Below the pieces are notes generated by a model. It worked only from the letters and a program-made list of their open reading frames with translations. It had not been told where the DNA came from and searched no databases. This document shows positions 24,686-35,100 of a stretch of 64,000 bases of DNA, one piece after another. The position numbers and the translations under genes are program-made. Origin of the DNA: Archangium lansingense (lineage in GTDB: Bacteria > Myxococcota > Myxococcia > Myxococcales > Myxococcaceae); NCBI RefSeq assembly GCF_026626635.1, contig NZ_JAPNKA010000001.1, forward strand, positions 2,480,001 through 2,544,000, read 5' to 3'. Position 1 is the stretch's first letter; every line of letters starts with the position of its first letter.

Positions 24686-26835
24686 CACTGAGTCCTGAGC
24701 TTCTCGATTTCGCCCGTGGGTTCCACGCTGAGATCGTCTCGCATGCCCGAGGGGAGCCTACGGGCAACTCTGGCTCCGCCCAGCCCGCAGAGTTCAAGGA
24801 GAACGCCTTTACGGAGCGGGTGGTGGAGATCATTTCGGAGGTCGGTGCCATCAATGACGGCCATACCGTCTATTTCCGGAAGGAGCTCGGCAACCGCCAG
24901 CTCAAGGTCAATGGCTACAGCGTGCATGAGAATGAAGAGCAGCTCGACATCATCACGAGCCTCTATCGCGATGTCGCTGAGCCAGAAAGCCTCCGGATGA
25001 CGGAGGTGTATCAGGGGATCCAACATGCCCTGAACTTCGTGCAGGCTGCTGCGGGAAGCCTCTCGAACCAAATGGAGGATGCCCATCCCGCATACGACAT
25101 GGCGGACCGGATCAAGGAGTTGTTCTCGAACGGTCGCCTACAACGCGTGAATGTGGTCGTTCTCACCGACTGCATCGTTCGCGAGTACAAGTTGCAGAAG
25201 CCGCTGAAGGTCGCGAAGCACGCGCACATCGACGTACGCGCGGACATCTGGGACATCGAGCGTCTTCACCGGAGCCTGAGCTCAGGGCGTGCTCGAGAGG
25301 CCATCGAGATCGACTTCGTGGAGGAGTTCGGGTGCCCCATTCCCTGTCTGCCGGTACCCATTTCAGAAGGAGAGTACGGAGCCTACCTGGCAGTCGTACC
25401 GGGGGATGTGCTCCACAAGCTCTACGACGAATATGGCGAACGGCTTCTCGAACTCAACGTGCGCTCGTTCCTCCAGGCACGTGGGAAGATCAATCGTGGC
25501 ATCCGGGATACCATCCTCAAGGAGCCACAGCTCTTCTTTGCCTACAACAACGGACTGACCGCGGTGGCGGAGGAGGTCAAGACGGGGCAGCTTCCGGACG
25601 GGACCCCGTCGGTGACCTGGGTGAAGGGGCTGCAGATCGTCAACGGGGGACAGACGACAGCCTCTCTTCATCGCGCCGGCAAGAAGGACCAGGCGGACCT
25701 TTCTCGGGTCTACGTGCAGATGAAACTCTCAGAGGTGAAGACGGAGCTTCTGGAGACACTCGTTCCCCGCATCTCCCTGTACGCCAACAGTCAAAACAAG
25801 GTGAACGAGGCTGATTTCTCCGCCAATGATCCGTTCCATCAACGATTGGAGGGCCTGTCGCGTACCATCTGGGCGCCGGGGGAGCAAAGCCGCTGGTTCT
25901 ATGAGCGCGCACGCGGTCAGTACCTTGTGGCTCGTGCAAAGGCCGTGACGCTTGCGCAGCAGCGCCAGTTCGACAGCATCCACCCGACGTCCCAGATGTT
26001 CACGAAGACCGACCTGGCTGTTTTCGAGCACAGCTGGGGGCAGCTCCCGCATCTGGTCAGCAAGGGCGCCCAGAAGAACTTCGTGGAGTTCACGATCAGG
26101 TTTGAGGAGGAGCGGCCCGATTTCGTGCCTGACGAGAGCTACTTCTTCGAGTTGGTGGCCAAGGCCATCATCTTCCGCAGGACCCAATCTCTGGCGAGGG
26201 AAGCCCGGGTGGGGGCCTACAGGGCGAACATCGTCACCTACACTGTTGCATATCTCGCTTCTCGCACAGCTGAGCAACTGGACCTTGCCGCGATCTGGCG
26301 TGCCCAGAAGCTGTCTCCTCGACTAGAGGATGCCCTTCGCGGCCTCATCAGTCCCATCGAGGAGGCCATCAAGAGCAATGCGAATGGCCGCAACGTCACA
26401 GAATGGTGCAAGAAAGAGGAATGCTGGGAGGCCATCAAGGGCATGGCGCTCCCACTGCCGTCCATCCTGGAGGAGCCTGTTGCGAAGGCTGCTCGGAATG
26501 GAAAGAAGGTGAGCTTGTCTGAAGTGCAGGAAAACCTTCGCAAGACGGCCGTGCCAGAACTCGTGCGTGCCGTAAATGACGCCCTGAGCAGACTGGCGCG
26601 TGAAGGCCGTGGGCGTGATGCGGTTTCGGTCGCGGACGCGCTGGCCAAGGCCTTTGAACCAGTAGGGCTTGAGGTCATCAACAAGGTTCCGGCAAAGGGC
26701 GCTCTCTGGGTAGTCGGCGGAGTGGAACTCACTCTGGCCATGAAAGAGGTTCGGCAGCACGGACTGAGTGCTGGGTTCAGTGAGGCGGGTGGGAAGGCGA
26801 CCGGGCACCGTCCCGCTTGGTTCATCAACTGTTAG
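24682..26835 (+). CDS. AIPR (abortive infection phage resistance) protein
   Basis: A 717-residue protein. The ATG at 24682 overlaps the nuclease stop (ATGA), which sets the start. The AIPR core is visible as FFAYNNGLTAVAEEV then GLQIVNGGQTTASLHRAG, ending with PRISLYANSQNKVNEADFSA. AIPR proteins were first tied to abortive phage infection and recur with Z1/PD-(D/E)XK/GHKL loci; their biochemical activity is unsettled. As the last gene of the operon it lies downstream of the opposite-facing IS21, so transcription from the GHKL promoter is probably blocked or reduced. Confidence 0.88.
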   Translation: MTLSPELLDFARGFHAEIVSHARGEPTGNSGSAQPAEFKENAFTERVVEIISEVGAINDGHTVYFRKELGNRQLKVNGYSVHENEEQLDIITSLYRDVAEPESLRMTEVYQGIQHALNFVQAAAGSLSNQMEDAHPAYDMADRIKELFSNGRLQRVNVVVLTDCIVREYKLQKPLKVAKHAHIDVRADIWDIERLHRSLSSGRAREAIEIDFVEEFGCPIPCLPVPISEGEYGAYLAVVPGDVLHKLYDEYGERLLELNVRSFLQARGKINRGIRDTILKEPQLFFAYNNGLTAVAEEVKTGQLPDGTPSVTWVKGLQIVNGGQTTASLHRAGKKDQADLSRVYVQMKLSEVKTELLETLVPRISLYANSQNKVNEADFSANDPFHQRLEGLSRTIWAPGEQSRWFYERARGQYLVARAKAVTLAQQRQFDSIHPTSQMFTKTDLAVFEHSWGQLPHLVSKGAQKNFVEFTIRFEEERPDFVPDESYFFELVAKAIIFRRTQSLAREARVGAYRANIVTYTVAYLASRTAEQLDLAAIWRAQKLSPRLEDALRGLISPIEEAIKSNANGRNVTEWCKKEECWEAIKGMALPLPSILEEPVAKAARNGKKVSLSEVQENLRKTAVPELVRAVNDALSRLAREGRGRDAVSVADALAKAFEPVGLEVINKVPAKGALWVVGGVELTLAMKEVRQHGLSAGFSEAGGKATGHRPAWFINC

Positions 26836-26850
26836 CTGGAGGCGCTCACT

Positions 26851-26884
26851 GTGGAGGTGGCGGGAATCGAACCCGCCGCCGGAG
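26851..26884 (-). repeat. att-like repeat, left (tmRNA/tRNA 3'-end-like)
   Basis: Read on the minus strand it contains GCGGGTTCGATTCCCGC, a perfect T-stem/T-loop, followed by CACCTCCAC, an acceptor-like 3' strand. This is how tmRNA (ssrA) and some tRNA genes end. The 5' part of such an RNA is absent and the CCA is imperfect, so it is not a gene. A direct copy lies at 37923-37956. Integrases commonly use tmRNA/tRNA 3' ends as attachment sites. Confidence 0.65.
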
Positions 26885-27156
26885 GCTTCCGGCGAGAGTG
26901 CTACAGCGCGGTCGAGAGCGGTTCTCGTAGGACTTCCGGCCGCTTACGCAGTCCCCTGCCCCATGCCGAGCTGTATTGAGAGCGCTCCAGCGCGGGCCTG
27001 CTGTAGCAATGTAGCAAGGCACGTCGCAGCGGCCCTGGAGGCCCTGGAAGGGGCAATCCGGCGCGGGCTGCGACCCTCCTGTGCCTCCTGCTCTCGTAGG
27101 CCCCGAACTCCACAAACAGGCAGGGGCTCCACGGAGGCCCGTGGGAGGCTGACGGT
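26885..27156. other. Non-coding spacer inside left att-like site
   Basis: No convincing protein frame. It contains a tandem pair TGTAGCAA-TGTAGCAA at 27002-27017. The same pair occurs inverted just inside the right att-like repeat (37865-37872 and 37877-37884). Such paired direct repeats fit integrase arm-binding sites. No integrase gene is found here. Confidence 0.45.
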
Positions 27157-27580
27157 AGTGTGTGCCCTGGTGAGGTGTGGCTGGGGGAGGGGCAGGTGGA
27201 GGAGTACCGGCGGAGGCCGCCGGAGGGGACGGTGCTGTACGAGGCGGTGAGGGACAACCTCGCCACGCTGCTGGCGGAGGCCAGCGAGGTGTGGCTCGGC
27301 CTGCCCCGGTATGTGGAGCGGGACTTCGCCAGGTACCTGGAGTGCGGAGTGCTGGCGCACGGCTTTGCGCGGGTGCGCTGCGAAAGTTGCAAGGACGAGC
27401 TTCTCGTCGCATTCTCGAGCAAGGGGCGAGGGGTGTGCCCCCCTGTAACGCGAAGCGGGCGCAGGTAACGGCCGTGCACCTGGAGGAGCGAGTGCTGCCG
27501 CGCGTGCCCTACCGGCGGTGGACGCGGCCCTTTCCGCACCGGGTGCGATGGGTGCTGCTTCGGGCAGGGCGCGGAGATCG
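27157..27580 (+). pseudogene. IS91-family transposase remnant
   Basis: Encodes the N-terminal zinc-binding region of IS91-type transposases: EGTVLYEAVRDNLATLLAEA, LPRYVERDFARYLECGVLAH and GFARVRCESCKDELLVAFSS. The frame then shifts after GRGVCP; the continuation CNAKRAQVTAVHLEERVLP and RRWTRPFPHRVRWVLL lies in another frame, and homology fades near 27580. With a frameshift and loss of the catalytic domain it is inactive. It sits just in front of the DISARM-like operon. Confidence 0.8.
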
Positions 27581-27782
27581 AGGTGAGGACCTACCGGGTG
27601 CTCAGCCGCGGACTCTACCAGTCAGCCACACCCTGTAACGCGAAGTCAGGAATGACGTGGTCAGAGCGACGGAGGTGCTCTGGAACCTGGGATGGCCCCA
27701 TACGCAGCAGCCTTCAGAGGGATCCGGGTCTGGTGGTAACCTTGTCGATCGTGGACGGACAACGACCTTCCAGGAGGAGCAG

Positions 27783-28766
27783 TTGGGGGCCAATCCATTG
27801 AGCGAAGCACCCGACGATGAGGAGCTTCCGCTGCTCTTCTCGGAAGGTGAGCACTGGGCTCCCCTCCCTGATTGGGCCCTCTTCCTCTTCAAGCTGGGTG
27901 CGGTGCTGGGGGCCTGGACCCACCCTGCTGAGCGGCTCGTGGCCGCGGTCTCTCTCCCTACCCGCGCATATGCCGGGCCGATGCTCACGGCGGGCTTTCT
28001 CTGTGAGCGGTCGATCTACAAGCAGGTAGGAGGGGCCGCCTCGTTCGAGCTGGGCGCCTCCGTGTTCGTTCAGGACGGACAGGGCTGGTTCAAGGCCATT
28101 GTCGAGCGTCCTGCGGTGCTTCCGGATGGGAGCCCTGCTCTCAATCTGACGATCGCCAAGGGGGCCCGGGAGTTGCTCCCTGCTCGAAAGGCGCGGCGGA
28201 TCCGTAGGTCGGCGCGTGCACACAAGCTGAACGGCTCGAGGAAGACCTATGACCAGCACACACCGGCGACGTCGACCCTATGCGAGCAACTGCTCAAGGG
28301 GGACGTGGGAACCTTCCTGGCCACGCCCGGGCTCGATTGCCTCATGATCGGGTCGGTACGTGAGACGCTTGAGGAGCTCTCATCCCCCGAGCTGTGGGCC
28401 GTTGAGCCTTCAGGGAAGGCTCGCGGGAATCTCGCGGAGATTGTCCGGCCACTTGGGCTCGAAGGCATCGGCCAGTCGTGGCACAGCCGGGTCATCGGCA
28501 CCCACAGTCCGCAGGTTGCGGCGCTTGCAGCCCAGAGACCGGAGCTGGTGGTGCTCGACGGGGCACAGGCCTGCAGGCGATGGTGCAGCAGCTTCCCGGA
28601 GTCCGAGTTGGTCATGGCGCTCGATCGCTCAGCGCCGGACGTCGTGAATGGAGCGAACACCATTCTTGAGATGTATGCGAACCGGTTGGACGGGGATGGG
28701 CCTGACCTTCCCACCGTCCCAGATGGGATCGAGGTCACGCTCTTCAGAGTCGCGAGGATGCGATGA
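27783..28766 (+). CDS. Unrecognised protein, first gene of DISARM-like operon
   Basis: A 327-residue protein with no family I can name. The start is uncertain: TTG at 27783 is preferred because AGGAGG lies 5 nt upstream (27772-27777), while the longer frame from GTG 27657 adds a low-complexity, non-coding-looking extension. Visible features are a hydrophobic N-terminal third (LPDWALFLFKLGAVLGAWTH), a basic patch (ARKARRIRRSARAHKLNG) near 140, and a Rossmann-like strand RPELVVLDGAQACRRW near 265-280. The stop overlaps the next start as ATGA, so the two are translated together. Together with the next gene (327 + 542 residues) it could be a split version of a larger DISARM accessory protein such as DrmE; that is a guess. 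Confidence 0.65.
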   Translation: MGANPLSEAPDDEELPLLFSEGEHWAPLPDWALFLFKLGAVLGAWTHPAERLVAAVSLPTRAYAGPMLTAGFLCERSIYKQVGGAASFELGASVFVQDGQGWFKAIVERPAVLPDGSPALNLTIAKGARELLPARKARRIRRSARAHKLNGSRKTYDQHTPATSTLCEQLLKGDVGTFLATPGLDCLMIGSVRETLEELSSPELWAVEPSGKARGNLAEIVRPLGLEGIGQSWHSRVIGTHSPQVAALAAQRPELVVLDGAQACRRWCSSFPESELVMALDRSAPDVVNGANTILEMYANRLDGDGPDLPTVPDGIEVTLFRVARMR

Positions 28767-30391
28767 GGCTGAGCGAGGCGACGCGGCTATATGAGGCCAG
28801 CAGGGGGCTGGGCCTTCACGATCACGTTATCGACCCTCCGTTGCTCCGGGCTCTCGAATGGGCCATCCAGCATCTCCATGATGTGAACCGGGAGGCTGAG
28901 GAAGATGGAACCTGGAGAGCATTCTGGATCCCGGTGCTGCGCTTCCGCCGGGATGTGTATGCCTCGGGTCTTCCCCTTGACCGGCCCGAACTGCTTTCGA
29001 GCGAGGATGCCCAGCGCTACCAACGTGCCAGTGACCTGGTAATAGCCCAATACCCACAGCATCAAGAGCGGATCGCAGCTCTCCGCGACGCGTTCTCAGC
29101 CTGCCGGGCCTCGTCTGGCAGCCCGGTCGGGGATCGATTGGTTGAGCTCCTGCTCGGCAACGAGCAGGTGGAGGTTGGACTTTTCACCAACAACGAGGCA
29201 CTGCGTGGCGCGGCCGAACAGTTCCTTCGCGAGAGGACGGGAAAGACGGAGCTTCGTGTGCTTCGCAAGAGTCAGCTCGGCGAGGTTTCCATCGGCGGGA
29301 CACTGGTGATCTCCGGACCGCTGCAGAGGTTCCCCCCCCAGATCACGCTGGCGCCCCGTGCATCAACGCTGCACGTCGTCAGGTACGAGTGGTCGAACTC
29401 GGCGCGTTGTGAAGCAGAGCTGCTCCCGGATGCTCGCGGGAAGGCCGTACAGCTTCACGAGTGGTCCGGGCCGGTGCCATCTCGGGCCCGGGTGTCCGCC
29501 GCGGAGTCGTCTCTTCTCTCCAACCCAGGGAAGCTGCACGAGCTGCTGAGGCGTCTCGACGTTGATGGTGACGCCGTGGACGATGAAGAGGGGCCGCACG
29601 CAAGCGACCCTGTTTCCGTCAGGTTGGTGAGACTGGCGGGCGGCAAGTGTATCTTCCTGGAAGTCGGCAGCCGGGTTCGTGTGCTGCAACTCCCAGAGCA
29701 CGCCGGCCCTGATGATGGGGCGGCTTCCGAAGGTGCTGATGGCTCCAGTGATGAAGGAGTGCATCGAGGTGGCCCCCCAAGGCTCGTCGGGCGCCTGCTA
29801 GACGTGGACAAGCTGGTCCCGGGGCTCTTCCTCATCGAACGGAGGGGCAGAGGAGGATCTTCGATCGACCTCCTCGCCCGCAGGCTGCACGGAAGGGATC
29901 GCCAGGGTCTGGAACAGATCCAGTCGAAGTGGAAGCAGCGGCTTTCCCAGGCCATCGAGAACCGAGGTATCAGGTCCATCTGCGACGAGCTGTCGGAGCG
30001 CTGCCCCACGACTCCCGTGAACCTTCGCAACTGGGCGAGTGACCGGGTCTTCCTGCCGGAGGACCCGCAGCACTTCCGGGCCCTGATGGAGTTCCTGGGG
30101 TTCGGTGACAATGCGGAGTTCCTCTGGCTGGTCGGGAAGGCGCTCCAGGCGATGAATCGCGACACCGGCAGGGAAATGTCTCAGCGCCTCCTAAAGGAGC
30201 TGACGGAGAACGTGGACCCCGCGGAGTTGGCGGCACGCGGCTACATGGAACTCGAGTTCAAGGGGATCGAGAACAGTGGCCTGAGCGCGAGCCGCATCGA
30301 GAGCTGCCCTGAAGAGGACCTGGTCATCCCGCGCGGCAGGGCCCGCCGTTTCTTTGACGAGGACCTGCTGGACAGCGTGTTCGAGGAGTAG
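28763..30391 (+). CDS. Unrecognised protein, second gene of DISARM-like operon
   Basis: A 542-residue soluble protein of unknown family. The middle holds a beta-rich segment (EVSIGGTLVISGPLQRFPPQ, TLHVVRYEWSNSARCEAELL) and the C-terminal third is helical with an ordered region RCPTTPVNLRNWASDRVFLP and FRALMEFLGFGDNAEFLWLV. That block resembles the C-terminal regions of helicase-associated defence proteins but carries no Walker motif or obvious nuclease residues. It begins inside the stop of the preceding gene and ends 15 bp before the NERD-helicase gene, so it belongs to one operon. Confidence 0.65.
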   Translation: MRLSEATRLYEASRGLGLHDHVIDPPLLRALEWAIQHLHDVNREAEEDGTWRAFWIPVLRFRRDVYASGLPLDRPELLSSEDAQRYQRASDLVIAQYPQHQERIAALRDAFSACRASSGSPVGDRLVELLLGNEQVEVGLFTNNEALRGAAEQFLRERTGKTELRVLRKSQLGEVSIGGTLVISGPLQRFPPQITLAPRASTLHVVRYEWSNSARCEAELLPDARGKAVQLHEWSGPVPSRARVSAAESSLLSNPGKLHELLRRLDVDGDAVDDEEGPHASDPVSVRLVRLAGGKCIFLEVGSRVRVLQLPEHAGPDDGAASEGADGSSDEGVHRGGPPRLVGRLLDVDKLVPGLFLIERRGRGGSSIDLLARRLHGRDRQGLEQIQSKWKQRLSQAIENRGIRSICDELSERCPTTPVNLRNWASDRVFLPEDPQHFRALMEFLGFGDNAEFLWLVGKALQAMNRDTGREMSQRLLKELTENVDPAELAARGYMELEFKGIENSGLSASRIESCPEEDLVIPRGRARRFFDEDLLDSVFEE

Positions 30392-30406
30392 AGAGCAAAC
30401 CTTCAC

Positions 30407-32176
30407 ATGGCCAAGATGATCCCGGCTGTATCCCACCCGGACTGCAAGAGCCCGGGGGAGATCGACATCTTCAACAGGCTCAAGACCGAGCCTGGGACGG
30501 AGGACTGGACGGTTCTTCACTCGCTTTCCGTTGCCAGGCATCTGCACAGGGTCGAGGGGGAGATCGACTTCGTTGTCATCGTCCCGCGGCTCGGGGTGCT
30601 CTGCATCGAGGTGAAGGCGTGCAACTCCCTCACGATCGATGCGGGAGGCGCTTGGTACTATGGGAGCGATCCGTCACCGGACCGACGTGGCCCCTTCCGG
30701 CAGGCCTCCGAGGCGATGCATAGCCTGCGCAAGTGGGTTGGCAAGCTGCGGCCAGACCTCGCGCGGACCGTGTTCTGGACCGCCTGCATCTTCCCGCGTT
30801 GTCCGCTGCCGGCCGTCACGCCCGAGTGGCACCCCTGGCAGGTCATCGATAGCCGGACCTACGGACAGCGGCCGCTGGGCGACCAGCTCCGGACCGTCCT
30901 GATACGTGCAAGGGCACGACTGGAAGAGATCCGCGCCCCATGGTTCCGGCCAGAGCTTCAAGAACCGACACCGGAGCAATGCGGGGCACTGACCCAGTTG
31001 CTCCGGCCCCAGTTCGAGGCGCATGAGTCGGCGGCCGCCTGGGCGAGACGGGTTGACGGTGAACTCCGGCGGTTCACCGAGGATCAGTATCGCTATGTAC
31101 GCGCGGCCGGCGAGCACCCTCGCCTCCTGGTCAGGGGTCCTGCCGGGAGCGGGAAGACGTTCCTCGCCATCGAGACGGCCAGGCGGGAAGCGCAGCGGCC
31201 CCGGCCGCAAGACGTCCTGCAGCCTGGGACGGGTGGCGCGAGTGGCCACGTTCTCCTCGCCTGCTACACCCGGCTCCTCGGCGCCTGGTTGAAGGAAGAG
31301 GTCAAGGACGTCCCAGGCATCAAGGCGGGTACCCTCCACAGGCACATGATGGACGTCTGTGGAATGGCAGAGGCGCCGCCCGAGGCAGGGGAGGACTTCT
31401 GGAGCCGCGAGCTGCCCGGTCGCGCGCTGGATCGGCTCCTGGAGGCCCCCGGCCTGTACCAGTTCGACGCGCTTGTCATTGATGAGGCGCAGGATCTGCT
31501 CGCACCGGCGTACCTGGACTTCCTTGACCTTTCGCTAAAGGGAGGACTCGCGGAGGGGCGATCGGCCTTCTTTGGCGACTTCGAGCGGCAGGCCATCCAT
31601 ACCAGTCCTGAAGTGGTGCAGAGCGGCATGAATGCCCTCCTTCAGGGAAAAGATGTGGCCCGTCTGCAACTCAGGGAGAACTGCAGGAACACGCCCCGCA
31701 TCGCGGCGCTCGTCCAGCTCCTGGGAGGGCTCGAGCCCGGCTACGACCGGGTCCTCCGCCCTGATGACCAAGTGGATCACCGCATCGAACGCTACAGCAC
31801 GGCGGCCGAACAGAGGCAGCTCTTCCTTGGAGCGATGGACCGCCTCCTGGCAGTCGGCCTGCGAGAGCAGGACATCGTGGTCCTCTCTCCCAGAGCCGAT
31901 GACAGCAGTGTGGCCGGCATGCTGCACTCAGCAGGACATCGCCAGCTCAGGCCGCTTCGCAAGAGCGCCTCGGCGGGGGGTGTTGGATTCGGCACCATCC
32001 ATGCCTTCAAAGGACTCGAGGCCCGGGCAGTCATCCTGACGGATATCGAGGAGATTGCGGGTCCGGGACCCCAGGCAATGCTCTATGTCGGGGTCACTCG
32101 CGCGCAGAATCACCTGACCATCCTGATGCACAACTCCCTGAGGGAGCAGGTAGTCTCAATGCTCACCACGCGGTGA
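30407..32176 (+). CDS. NERD nuclease-domain/UvrD-like helicase
   Basis: A 589-residue two-domain protein. The N-terminal ~120 residues are NERD-like: GEIDIFNRL, then EGEIDFVVIVPRLGVLCIEV followed by KA, where Asp and ExK form a PD-(D/E)XK-type site. The second part (~220-589) is a superfamily-1 helicase core: the Q-motif-like EDQYRYVRA, Walker A VRGPAGSGKTFLAIE (~240-254), Walker B ALVIDEAQDLL (~357), motif III-like FFGDFERQAI, motif IV-like LRENCRNT, and motifs V/VI TIHAFKGLEARAVIL with LYVGVTRAQNHL. A DNA-unwinding nuclease is the natural reading. It lies 19 bp before the DrmA-like gene. UvrD/NERD fusions are not part of the standard DISARM core. Confidence 0.88.
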   Translation: MAKMIPAVSHPDCKSPGEIDIFNRLKTEPGTEDWTVLHSLSVARHLHRVEGEIDFVVIVPRLGVLCIEVKACNSLTIDAGGAWYYGSDPSPDRRGPFRQASEAMHSLRKWVGKLRPDLARTVFWTACIFPRCPLPAVTPEWHPWQVIDSRTYGQRPLGDQLRTVLIRARARLEEIRAPWFRPELQEPTPEQCGALTQLLRPQFEAHESAAAWARRVDGELRRFTEDQYRYVRAAGEHPRLLVRGPAGSGKTFLAIETARREAQRPRPQDVLQPGTGGASGHVLLACYTRLLGAWLKEEVKDVPGIKAGTLHRHMMDVCGMAEAPPEAGEDFWSRELPGRALDRLLEAPGLYQFDALVIDEAQDLLAPAYLDFLDLSLKGGLAEGRSAFFGDFERQAIHTSPEVVQSGMNALLQGKDVARLQLRENCRNTPRIAALVQLLGGLEPGYDRVLRPDDQVDHRIERYSTAAEQRQLFLGAMDRLLAVGLREQDIVVLSPRADDSSVAGMLHSAGHRQLRPLRKSASAGGVGFGTIHAFKGLEARAVILTDIEEIAGPGPQAMLYVGVTRAQNHLTILMHNSLREQVVSMLTTR

Positions 32177-32195
32177 GGAACAGGGAAAGAGGCTC

Positions 32196-35100
32196 ATGAC
32201 CATCCATGTCGAGAACCGCGAGAGGCTCCTCGCATCCCTGCGACGAGAGCTGGTAGGGCCTGCTCCCACGGGGGCTGCGCTCGAAACAGTTCGCTTCGAA
32301 GAGCGGAAGGACTCGTACGGACCATGGACCGAGAAAGGAACCGGCGAGGAGATCCTCAACGGGGACCGGCCCTGCAAACGCTATGGCGTCGGTGTCCTGT
32401 ACCCCATGAAGGTACCTTCCGAGGATCAAGGGACACAGTCCAACGAGACTCCCGAGCCCACGGCAGGCCGGGGTGAAGCAAGCGAGGTCGTGACAGAAGA
32501 GGCCGAGAGGGCGCTCGAGAAGATGGCCGGGCGGTCAGGTCGCGACCAGGGGGCTGAGGACTTCGATCTCTCGGAAGCCAACCGATACCGGCCCAGCTCC
32601 ATGGCGGTCACCTTCCTTGCGGAGCTGGTCCCGGGAGCGGTGCTGAGCGTCGATTACTCTGGTGGGCGATACCGCCCTCTGCAGGTGACCGTGGGTACCG
32701 CCGGGAGGACGTGGTGGGTGCGGAGTCCGGTCGCTGGCGGCACGAGCTTTACCGCTGAGCAGCTCATCGCCAGCTCTAGCAGGGTCCTTCCAGGAAAGCC
32801 CCACGTCACCTCACCTGTGGGGCCCGAGCTGCGCGTCGAGACACTCTGCCGGCCTTTCGTGGGTGCGGATCCGGACTCACGCCTCTTCCTCGTCACCGTC
32901 TGTCTGCTCAACCGCAAGTCGGTCGATGGCGCTCCTGACGAGGCATGCCTCTTCCAGTCTGCATTCACGGTGACGCTGCGAAGCCCCTCTGGCCCGAGTG
33001 CGCTCATCGCGCCGTATCCGCGGGCTCCCGCGGAGCTTATGGATGAGGAGGAGCAGGAGATCGCGATGCTCTATCGCGATGCCCAGACCTTCGCGGTTGG
33101 CCATGGTTGTGCCGCCGAGTGGAGCGCGACTTCCGCTGAGGGAAGCCGGGTCGAATGGGTCCGTGCGGAGTGCCTGCCGACATTCGAAGCCCCGAGCGTC
33201 ACTCCGGACATCCAGCGCCCGGATGGATCCCTGTTGCAGGTCCGTATGGCCCCGCTGGCGGGACTGGAGCCTGGAGACGACGGGTTCTCCTCGCTTGAGG
33301 AAGTGGTCGAGCTGTACGGCAAGTGGATCGCTACCCAGGAGGAGGCGGCGAAGCTCCTGGCAGGGCACCAGCCAGCGGCTGCCCGCCACCTGGCGCTTTG
33401 CAAGGATGCGCATCGACGGATGAAGGGGGGCCTTGCGTACCTGAGGCGTAACGAGCTCGCGCTGAAGGCCTTCCAACTCGCGAATCACGCGATGCTCCTC
33501 CAGCAGGTTCGTACGGCAAGCCGGCAGGTACGCCGCCGCGAGTACGACAGGAAGGAGAAACGCTGGAAGCTGAGCTCCCCCATCGAGCCCGTCCGTCTGC
33601 CCGATCCTTCCGAGTCCCGCGGCCGGTGGCGGCCCTTCCAGATCGCGTTCCTCCTCATCAGCCTGGAGTCCACCTTGGAGCCCAGCTCGGAGCCCAGCGC
33701 GTCCGAGCGGGAGACGGTTGAACTCATCTGGTTTCCCACCGGCGGCGGAAAGACCGAGGCCTATCTCGGACTCACTGCGTTCGCGATCTTCCTCAGGCGT
33801 CTCCGCGCACTCGACAAGGGGGGCGCGTCGGAGGACGCCGGGGTTCATGTGCTGATGCGGTACACGCTCCGGCTGCTGACCAGCCAGCAGTTCCAGCGTG
33901 CCACGGCGCTCCTCTGCGCGATGGAGTACCTGCGGCGAAAGAACCCAGGGCTACTGGGAAAGAGGCACTTCGCGATCGGTATCTGGGTTGGCGGAACACC
34001 GAACCGGCGCGAGGCCGCCCGGAAGGCGCTTCGCCATCTTCAACAGAACGGTGAGTCAGGTGAGGACAACATCGTCGTCCTCGAGAAGTGCCCGTGGTGC
34101 CGAGCGGAGTTGGGAGTAGGAGCGAGCAAGGTCGGACAGCAGTATCCCGTGCATGGGTATGAGAGCCGCCCCAGTCCCGCTGGAGTGGAGACGGTGGTTG
34201 CCCGGTGCCCGGACCCCCTCTGCGACTTCCATCAGAAGCTACCCGTTGAGTTCGTGGATGAGGACATCTACGAGCAGTCACCCGGCTCGAACCCCGTGTC
34301 GCTCCTCATAGGCACGGTCGACAAGTTCGCGATGCTCGCCTACAGGCCAGAGGCGAGGGCCATCTTCGGGCGTGGCAAGGACGGCTCGCAACAGGTCTCC
34401 CCGCCGGGACTGATCCTCCAGGACGAGCTGCACCTCATCTCGGGTCCCCTGGGCTCCATGGTGGGCATCTATGAGACTGTCATCCAGGAACTGTGCACGG
34501 ATCGCCGTCATGGCACCAGCGTGCCTCCGAAGATCGTGACGTCCACCGCGACGATCCGGCGCTACCGCGACCAGGTTCGCGACGTCTTCGGCCGGAAAGC
34601 AGTCAGCCTCTTTCCTCCACCCGGTCTCACCTCTTCCGACTCCTTCTTCGCCCGTGTGGCGCTCGACGCCCAAGGCCGCCCTTTGAGGGGCAGGGTGTAC
34701 GTGGGAGTCCATGCGCCAGCGCTCGGCTCTTCGCAGACCGCGCAGGTCCGTACCTTCTCGGCGCTCCTGCAGGAATCCCTGGCCTATGCACCGGATCAGC
34801 GCGACCCATGGTGGACGCTCCTGCTGTTCTACAACAGCCTCCGGGAGCTCGGTGGCGCCCTCACGCTGTTCCACTCGGATATCCCAGGGTACCTGGAGGC
34901 CTTGCGGCGCCGCCTGGAGCAGACGACTCCAGGGGCACGGCGGCTGTGGAAGCTGATCGAGCTCACAGGCCGTCTGGAAAATGATGAGGTGACCTCCGCG
35001 CTGTCGGCACTCGAGGTGGAGGCGGGCCGGCCGGGTCAGGCGGTCGACGCATGCCTGGCCTCGAACATCATCGAAGTCGGCGTGGACATCGACCGCCTCT

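Noticed and set aside
26851..26945. A functional tRNA or tmRNA gene at the left att-like repeat
   Set aside because: Only the T-arm and acceptor 3' strand are present; no D-arm, anticodon arm, tag reading frame or matching 5' strand could be found.
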